From an uncultured Micrococcales bacterium (GTDB taxonomy: Bacteria > Actinomycetota > Actinomycetes > Actinomycetales > Microbacteriaceae): DNA of 46,536 nt. The stretch is taken from the NCBI GenBank assembly GCA_913062975.1, contig CAJXZO010000007.1, forward strand, positions 1-46,536. Reading direction: 5' to 3'. Below the pieces are notes generated by a model. The model worked only from the letters and a program-made list of their open reading frames with translations, made no database searches and was not told where the DNA came from. Of the stretch, positions 41,953 to 46,536 are shown one piece after another. The first letter of the stretch is position 1. Each line of letters opens with the position of its first letter. The translations under genes and the position numbers were made by a program.

Positions 41953-43259
41953 TTATGAACATTCCTGCCAAGTGCTATTAGTTTCCAACCTGCTTGTTGC
42001 CAAAGACCAACATCCAAAACATTGCGACCGTCTATCACCGTTTTGTTTTTCACTAGCAACTGATTGGGATCGAGCTGTTTATAGTCTTTCCATTCGGTTG
42101 CCAGAACAACTAGCTCTGCATCTTTAGATGCCTCAATCAAGTCCTCATTCGATTCAAGCTCAGGGGCGACAATTCCCAGTCGGTCGAGAGCCATTGGGTC
42201 GTGAACCACTACTTTGGCTCCGTGTAATTTTAGCTTCCTGGCAACATCAACAGCGGGAGAGTCTCTCAGGTCATCGCTGTCTGGCTTAAAGGCAGCCCCC
42301 ATCACCAGAATCTTTTTGTCATCCAGACTTCCAAATTCGTGCCTTGCAAGATCAACAATCCTTTGGCGTCTTCTGAGGTTGATGGAATCCATATCCTCTA
42401 AAAACTCAACGGCGGAGCCAACACCTAATTGGTCGGCTCTTGCCATGAAGCCTCGGATATCTTTGGGGAGACAGCCACCACCAAAGCCAATCCCACTTCT
42501 CAGAAACTGCTTGCCAATGCGTTCATCCATGCCGATGGCTTCTGCCAACTTAACAACATCACCACCACTTGCTTCTGAAATTTCTGCCATGGCGTTGATG
42601 AAACTAATCTTGGTCGCCAAAAAGCTATTGGCTGCGACCTTCACAAGTTCACTGGTGGGGATGTCCATGACTAGAACCGGGGTGTTTTCGGATGAAACTA
42701 TTGGTTCATAGATCTCTCGAAGGATCTTCTCAGAATGTTCATCCTCAACACCCAAAACAATCCTGTCCGGTCTTAGGCTGTCCTCCAGTGCTGTTCCCTC
42801 CCGCAAAAACTCTGGGTTCCAAGCAAGATGGGCATCAAAGCCCGATAGCTTTGAAAGCTTTGATTTCAGTTCAGCTGCAGTTCCAACAGGAACTGTTGAT
42901 TTGCCAATGACAACACTGTCAGGACTCATATAGGGAGCGAGTGCTTCAATCGCAGAAAACAGATAAGAGGTGTCTGCAGCATTACTGGAGTCAAGCTGCG
43001 GGGTTCCAACACAGAGAAAATGCGCGACTGCATCTTTGGATTGCTCGTCATGAGATTGTTTGAAACTTATGTTTCCCTGCTTGATGACCCGAATCAGGGC
43101 TTTGTCGAGATTTGGCTCATGAAATGGAAGTTCACCACCGGCTAGCTTTTCAAGCCTTGTCTTATCTGGCTCAATGCCAATCACCTCATGGCCCAACTCA
43201 GCCATGGCAACCGCATGGGTTGCCCCCAGGTAGCCAAGGCCTATAACTGTTAGTTTCAT
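41949..43259 (-). CDS. ugd: UDP-glucose 6-dehydrogenase
   Basis: A 436-residue NAD+-dependent UDP-sugar dehydrogenase. The NAD site GLGYLGATHA is at residues 7-16, the central dimer helix follows KVAANSFLATKISFINAMAE, and the catalytic Cys263 lies in FGGGCLPKD. It oxidises UDP-glucose, which galU can supply, to UDP-glucuronate. GDP-mannose or UDP-ManNAc dehydrogenases share these motifs, so the exact sugar is slightly uncertain. It heads the exporter cluster, and a TAGACT -10-like box lies eight bases before its ATG. Confidence 0.9.
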   Translation of the reverse strand: MKLTVIGLGYLGATHAVAMAELGHEVIGIEPDKTRLEKLAGGELPFHEPNLDKALIRVIKQGNISFKQSHDEQSKDAVAHFLCVGTPQLDSSNAADTSYLFSAIEALAPYMSPDSVVIGKSTVPVGTAAELKSKLSKLSGFDAHLAWNPEFLREGTALEDSLRPDRIVLGVEDEHSEKILREIYEPIVSSENTPVLVMDIPTSELVKVAANSFLATKISFINAMAEISEASGGDVVKLAEAIGMDERIGKQFLRSGIGFGGGCLPKDIRGFMARADQLGVGSAVEFLEDMDSINLRRRQRIVDLARHEFGSLDDKKILVMGAAFKPDSDDLRDSPAVDVARKLKLHGAKVVVHDPMALDRLGIVAPELESNEDLIEASKDAELVVLATEWKDYKQLDPNQLLVKNKTVIDGRNVLDVGLWQQAGWKLIALGRNVHN

Positions 43260-43267
43260 CGCATTGA

Positions 43268-43273
43268 AGTCTA
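43268..43273 (-). promoter_or_regulatory. -10-like box just upstream of ugd
   Basis: TAGACT on the minus strand ends eight bases before the ugd ATG. No ribosome site is present in between, so a leaderless or near-leaderless transcript for the exporter cluster is likely. It is the same TAGACT sequence as before the DUF3048 gene. Confidence 0.4.
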
Positions 43274-43425
43274 GTTCGATTGCATCAGTTCAGTCAGGTA
43301 TTGACCCTGCTGTTGGGCTCTAAAACCTATTTCTTGCGGGAGGTCAGTGCAGGTAATCGCTTTGCAGAGAATAGACCACCTAAAACGGGTTTTCCAAATC
43401 TGTAGTTATTAAGACACCATCTGCC

Positions 43426-43431
43426 TATACT
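43426..43431 (+). promoter_or_regulatory. Probable -10 box for the giant surface-protein gene
   Basis: TATACT lies 24 bases before the ATG at 43456, leaving a short leader that includes the ribosome site GGAGG. The -35 region (TAGTTA at 17 bases) is weak. Confidence 0.45.
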
Positions 43432-43455
43432 TTGGACAAAGTAACGGAGGGCCAA

Positions 43456-46400
43456 ATGAGAACACTTGTCTCATCAATCGCGAGTGTAATGCTGGTCCTG
43501 ACAGGATTCCAAGCGGCTAATTCAACATCAATTTTTGATGAAAATTATGCTTTCCTGGAGGAAAGCAATTTTGAATTTGATCATGTTAAGGTCAACGGAT
43601 TTTTGGGCATTGAGTGGGAGGACCTGCTCGAGGATGAGAAGCGTTTTTACATCGATGACGCAGAGCCGCACTCAGAGTCTGGCTATACAGGTGATGCCTA
43701 CGACGATTGGGGTTTCCTGTATGTCTCGGACGATGACTTCCAAACTTTCCAAGAAATTTTAGTTTTTTCACGAGAAACCTGTGTTGCAACTGATGACGGC
43801 AGGCCTGATCGTTCCCCAGATGACGATAATAATTTCCACTCCTCACTTCATTGTTATTCAGAAGAGCTGAATATAGGTGGCGAGAAGGTCCGGTTTGAAC
43901 TAATACATGAGTTCGTTGGATCTTTTTTTAGAACCACGGTCATTCCGATGAGCGGGAACACGCTCAGCAGTTCATTGGATTTTGCTTGGGTTGGCAACCT
44001 AGGTTCTGACTCTGACGCTTCACTATCGGTCAATAGGCAATCATCAAACTACCGCTTCGTTATTCTCTCTGATGAAAGTGAATCAGACCCGGTATTGGGT
44101 TTCAGGTCTCAGCAGGATTTCAACACCATCGACCCCAGTTCAGATCAACCCACTCTTGACCCCTACACTTCGGGAGACGACATTGGTTTCATCTTTGATG
44201 ATGTCATTACATCAGAGCGGGGAATCACTGTTGAAAACTTTCTTGTCGACTACGACATTAGTAACCCTGGCACCACCTTGCCAGCTGCGATTACCCTGGC
44301 CGAGCAACTCATAGATGTTCCCTTTGGTTATTGCATTGCAGGCGTTGATGATGCAACTCCAGATGCGACCAATCAGTGCACCGACAAATACTGGGCGGCT
44401 GTAAACAGTGTCTTGGTGAAGCCCGAAAGAGTGGACCAAAGTGGTTTCCCGGGTTTGTTTGTAAACCTGTCTGTCAATGCTCAAAATGACTCATCCGATG
44501 CCTCTGGTCCAGACTCTCCCATCTTCCCATTGCAAAGCGTCGACGCGGGACAAAAAGATGATGCTGTCGATGAGTTTGGTTTTCTGCATCTAACTGATGG
44601 AAACACCACCAGAATGCTTGCCCTGGATGACTTTGCAACCTGTGAGGCAAAAGCTGATGGAGTCTCCACTAAAGCTGTTTCCAATCAGGGTGTTGAGCAG
44701 TTTGTGATTGATTGCACTGGTGGCAATGTGGCCTTCGGTGGTGACCAATTGGATGTCAGAGCACTAATTGAGATTCAAGGCTCGAGCATTGCCTGGCAGG
44801 TGGATTTGAGTTCAACTTCCACCACAGCTCCTATCTCAGTTTGGGTGGAAGGACTGCTCGGGCTTGATAACGACACAACATCCTCACCTATGGTTTGGGA
44901 ATACACCGATTCTGGAAACACATCCAACGTCAACCAGCTAATCGTCTCTGCAGAAAGTGAGGATGACGATATTCCAGTTACCGTTTGGGAGTTCAACACC
45001 CCAAGCACCGTAACCACCAGAGATGTGACGGTGGAGAACTCAACGCCCACTGTTGGCAGTGGTGAGTTTGGAGTCTTGAGCGAGTCTAAGATCATCGATT
45101 CTGAGGTCGAGAGCTTCAGATTTGAGATGACCACAATTGATTCATATAAGGATTTTGAAGTGCATGCAGTTGAATTGGCGGAGGAGTTTTTGAGTGATGG
45201 ATATTTTGGATTCTGTTTGCCAATTGTTGAGCAACCTCTGAAGCCGATTATGAATGACCAATGCATTGAACTCAACAACAATGCCCTGAACTTTCGTGAG
45301 GTTGAAAAAAGAACACAGTGGGATGTTGATCGTCTAAACGACGCCCAAGAGGGAGAAAGCTATGTTTTCACGGACATCGGCATTCGCGGCGGGGTCACCT
45401 TGGATGCGAGGGTAACCGTTGAGGAAATCGTTGGATTGCAATCCGACATTGTTGCCGACGTCGACGACGGAGAGCAGGCCAGGCAGTCCGATTGGAACGA
45501 TCAATTCATGAGAATAGACACCGTCGCAGAGATTGATTATCCAGAGGGAACCCCAAAGGAGTCTTATGCACAAATCCTTGTTGAGTTTTTGAATAAGGAC
45601 GGAACCTCGGCGACGCTCTCAGATGTTTACCTAAACACCTATGACATTGACGAGTTTCAATACTTCGAGGTTGAGGGGTTCGATAGCTATCGTCTGAGTG
45701 ACACCACCTCTCTCACCGTTGCCCGAACTGAGGGTGAGTCTCTCAGGTTCAAATCTGGCAGCGAGAGTGCCAGCTCATCCGCTAACAATATTGACGACAG
45801 GTCGAATTACCGAATCGAGGTTTATTTCGAGAGGGCCAACGAAGTAAGGCTTCGAGTAGGCACTGATGTAACGAACCTACCGAGCGACTTTGATAATGAC
45901 GATGCGATAGCAAACTACTATTTGGATTTTTCTAGTGGTCCTTTTTGGGTTTCAACTACGAATGTTCAAGCCACGGCTCCAAAACTTCAGAGAAACTTTG
46001 CTAAGCCCGCACCCGCTTTCTCTGCACCAATTGGCTTTAGTGGACCAGTTGTCACAAGCGTTGACCCAGTTGAATTAAATGCAGGAGAGAGCTTTGAGCT
46101 GAATGGACAGAGATTAGATCTAGTCGAGTCAGTGGTAGTGGGTGAGAAAGAGCTTGAGATTGTTGAAAGCTCTGAAAGTAAGCTCACCGTGTCCACTGAC
46201 AGCAACCTGCCCGCTGCCACCTACGAGCTAAAGATCAAATGGTCTGGCGGGGAGCTGGCATTCAGTCCCGAGCTAACTGTTTTGCAGAAAGGCTCTTCAG
46301 AAAACCTCGAGTTCTCCTACTGGACCAAGAAGGTCAGTGAAACTGAGGTAAAGATGTATGCGAAGAACGTAATCGGCGAGGGAAAGATTCAGTTTTTTGA

Positions 46401-46536
46401 AGATGGAGAGGAAGTCGCTTGGATCCGTGCTGAGACAGAAGACGATCCAAAGCTCACCAGCGCAATTGGAAGTTATTACCTGGTAAGAACAATTGATCTT
46501 GAACCTGGCAAGAACAGACTTGAAATCAAAGTTAAC
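43456..46536 (+). CDS. Giant secreted surface protein, open at the right edge
   Basis: The frame runs from an ATG with a strong GGAGG site to the window edge without a stop (1027 residues so far). Residues ~1-22 are a Sec signal peptide. Two tandem repeats follow (about 82-345 and 372-640), with cysteines C109, C133, C293, C308 matched by C396, C420, C587, C603; the first pair is 24 apart in both, and both start with GFL and contain FG[YF]C...QC. Around 862-943 lies an IPT/TIG-like beta domain (VTSVDPVELNAGESFELNG). From W956 a C-terminal module matches that of the S8 protease at 14045. The composition is very acidic and threonine/serine-rich, as in extracellular proteins. No LPxTG or membrane anchor is seen in the visible part. 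The family is unknown. Confidence 0.85.
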   Translation, partial: MRTLVSSIASVMLVLTGFQAANSTSIFDENYAFLEESNFEFDHVKVNGFLGIEWEDLLEDEKRFYIDDAEPHSESGYTGDAYDDWGFLYVSDDDFQTFQEILVFSRETCVATDDGRPDRSPDDDNNFHSSLHCYSEELNIGGEKVRFELIHEFVGSFFRTTVIPMSGNTLSSSLDFAWVGNLGSDSDASLSVNRQSSNYRFVILSDESESDPVLGFRSQQDFNTIDPSSDQPTLDPYTSGDDIGFIFDDVITSERGITVENFLVDYDISNPGTTLPAAITLAEQLIDVPFGYCIAGVDDATPDATNQCTDKYWAAVNSVLVKPERVDQSGFPGLFVNLSVNAQNDSSDASGPDSPIFPLQSVDAGQKDDAVDEFGFLHLTDGNTTRMLALDDFATCEAKADGVSTKAVSNQGVEQFVIDCTGGNVAFGGDQLDVRALIEIQGSSIAWQVDLSSTSTTAPISVWVEGLLGLDNDTTSSPMVWEYTDSGNTSNVNQLIVSAESEDDDIPVTVWEFNTPSTVTTRDVTVENSTPTVGSGEFGVLSESKIIDSEVESFRFEMTTIDSYKDFEVHAVELAEEFLSDGYFGFCLPIVEQPLKPIMNDQCIELNNNALNFREVEKRTQWDVDRLNDAQEGESYVFTDIGIRGGVTLDARVTVEEIVGLQSDIVADVDDGEQARQSDWNDQFMRIDTVAEIDYPEGTPKESYAQILVEFLNKDGTSATLSDVYLNTYDIDEFQYFEVEGFDSYRLSDTTSLTVARTEGESLRFKSGSESASSSANNIDDRSNYRIEVYFERANEVRLRVGTDVTNLPSDFDNDDAIANYYLDFSSGPFWVSTTNVQATAPKLQRNFAKPAPAFSAPIGFSGPVVTSVDPVELNAGESFELNGQRLDLVESVVVGEKELEIVESSESKLTVSTDSNLPAATYELKIKWSGGELAFSPELTVLQKGSSENLEFSYWTKKVSETEVKMYAKNVIGEGKIQFFEDGEEVAWIRAETEDDPKLTSAIGSYYLVRTIDLEPGKNRLEIKVN

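Noticed and set aside
43592-45573. Several minus-strand open frames opposite the giant surface protein
   Set aside because: They are antisense shadows of a continuous plus-strand frame that has a signal peptide, repeats and a ribosome site.
1-46536. tRNA, rRNA, CRISPR, IS element or phage att sites
   Set aside because: I looked for T-loop motifs, regularly spaced repeats, transposase or integrase motifs and terminal inverted repeats and saw none I could support.

Overview
The window reads as one stretch of chromosome from a small-genome, moderate-GC actinobacterium. Supporting signs are a GTP-type PEP carboxykinase, a DivIVA-domain coiled-coil protein, an IdeR/DtxR-type iron box, a CsoR-type copper operator, an MgtA/PimB-like mannosyltransferase, and frequent GTG/TTG starts with probable leaderless mRNAs. 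Genes are packed extremely tightly: most same-strand neighbours overlap by 1-17 bases and most convergent pairs overlap at their stops. A streamlined aquatic Microbacteriaceae of the Rhodoluna/Aquiluna type is my best guess, but this is inference from style and gene content. No rRNA, tRNA, CRISPR array, IS element or prophage was recognised.

Layout. (1) 1-6.5 kb: the edge of an unknown minus-strand gene, a DrrAB-like ABC exporter, a short gene remnant, an aldo/keto reductase, a TRAM/TrmA-type RNA methyltransferase, a DoxX-like membrane protein and an aldehyde dehydrogenase. (2) 6.5-14 kb: a DivIVA-like protein, the copper pair copZ-copA behind a CsoR-type operator, pckG, a DUF4395 membrane protein, a short-chain dehydrogenase and an RBBP9/YdeN-type hydrolase. 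(3) 14-16.1 kb: a secreted subtilisin-family protease overlapping a lipoprotein gene whose product is a tandem four-cysteine duplication. (4) 16.1-17.6 kb: an arsenic island, arsR divergent from an aquaporin gene plus arsC, with no ArsB/Acr3 pump. (5) 17.6-21.2 kb: a complete ferric-iron ABC importer under an IdeR-like box. (6) 21.2-25.3 kb: a glycosyltransferase, a DedA protein, an SGNH hydrolase, a DUF3048 lipoprotein and a tiny DUF2256 zinc-ribbon gene missed by ORF-length cutoffs.

(7) 25.3-43.3 kb is a large surface-polysaccharide locus: two polysaccharide pyruvyl transferase-family proteins, galU, an LPG-synthase/flippase-like membrane protein, several GT2 and GT4 glycosyltransferases, a NeuB-type nonulosonate synthase, a fused CMP-nonulosonate cytidylyltransferase/PseG-like protein, a multi-spanning membrane protein, a Wzm/Wzt-type (TagGH-like) exporter and UDP-glucose 6-dehydrogenase. 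Together these can supply UDP-glucose, UDP-glucuronate and a CMP-activated nonulosonic (pseudaminic/legionaminic-like) acid, assemble a glycan and export it. The early enzymes of nonulosonate synthesis are not in the window.

(8) 43.4 kb to the right edge is the start of a very large secreted protein (at least 1027 residues, open at the edge) built from two ~290-residue repeats with matching cysteines, then an IPT/TIG-like domain. It ends in a C-terminal module clearly homologous to the C-terminus of the subtilisin-like protease 30 kb away. That shared, apparently unnamed module is the most interesting observation here.
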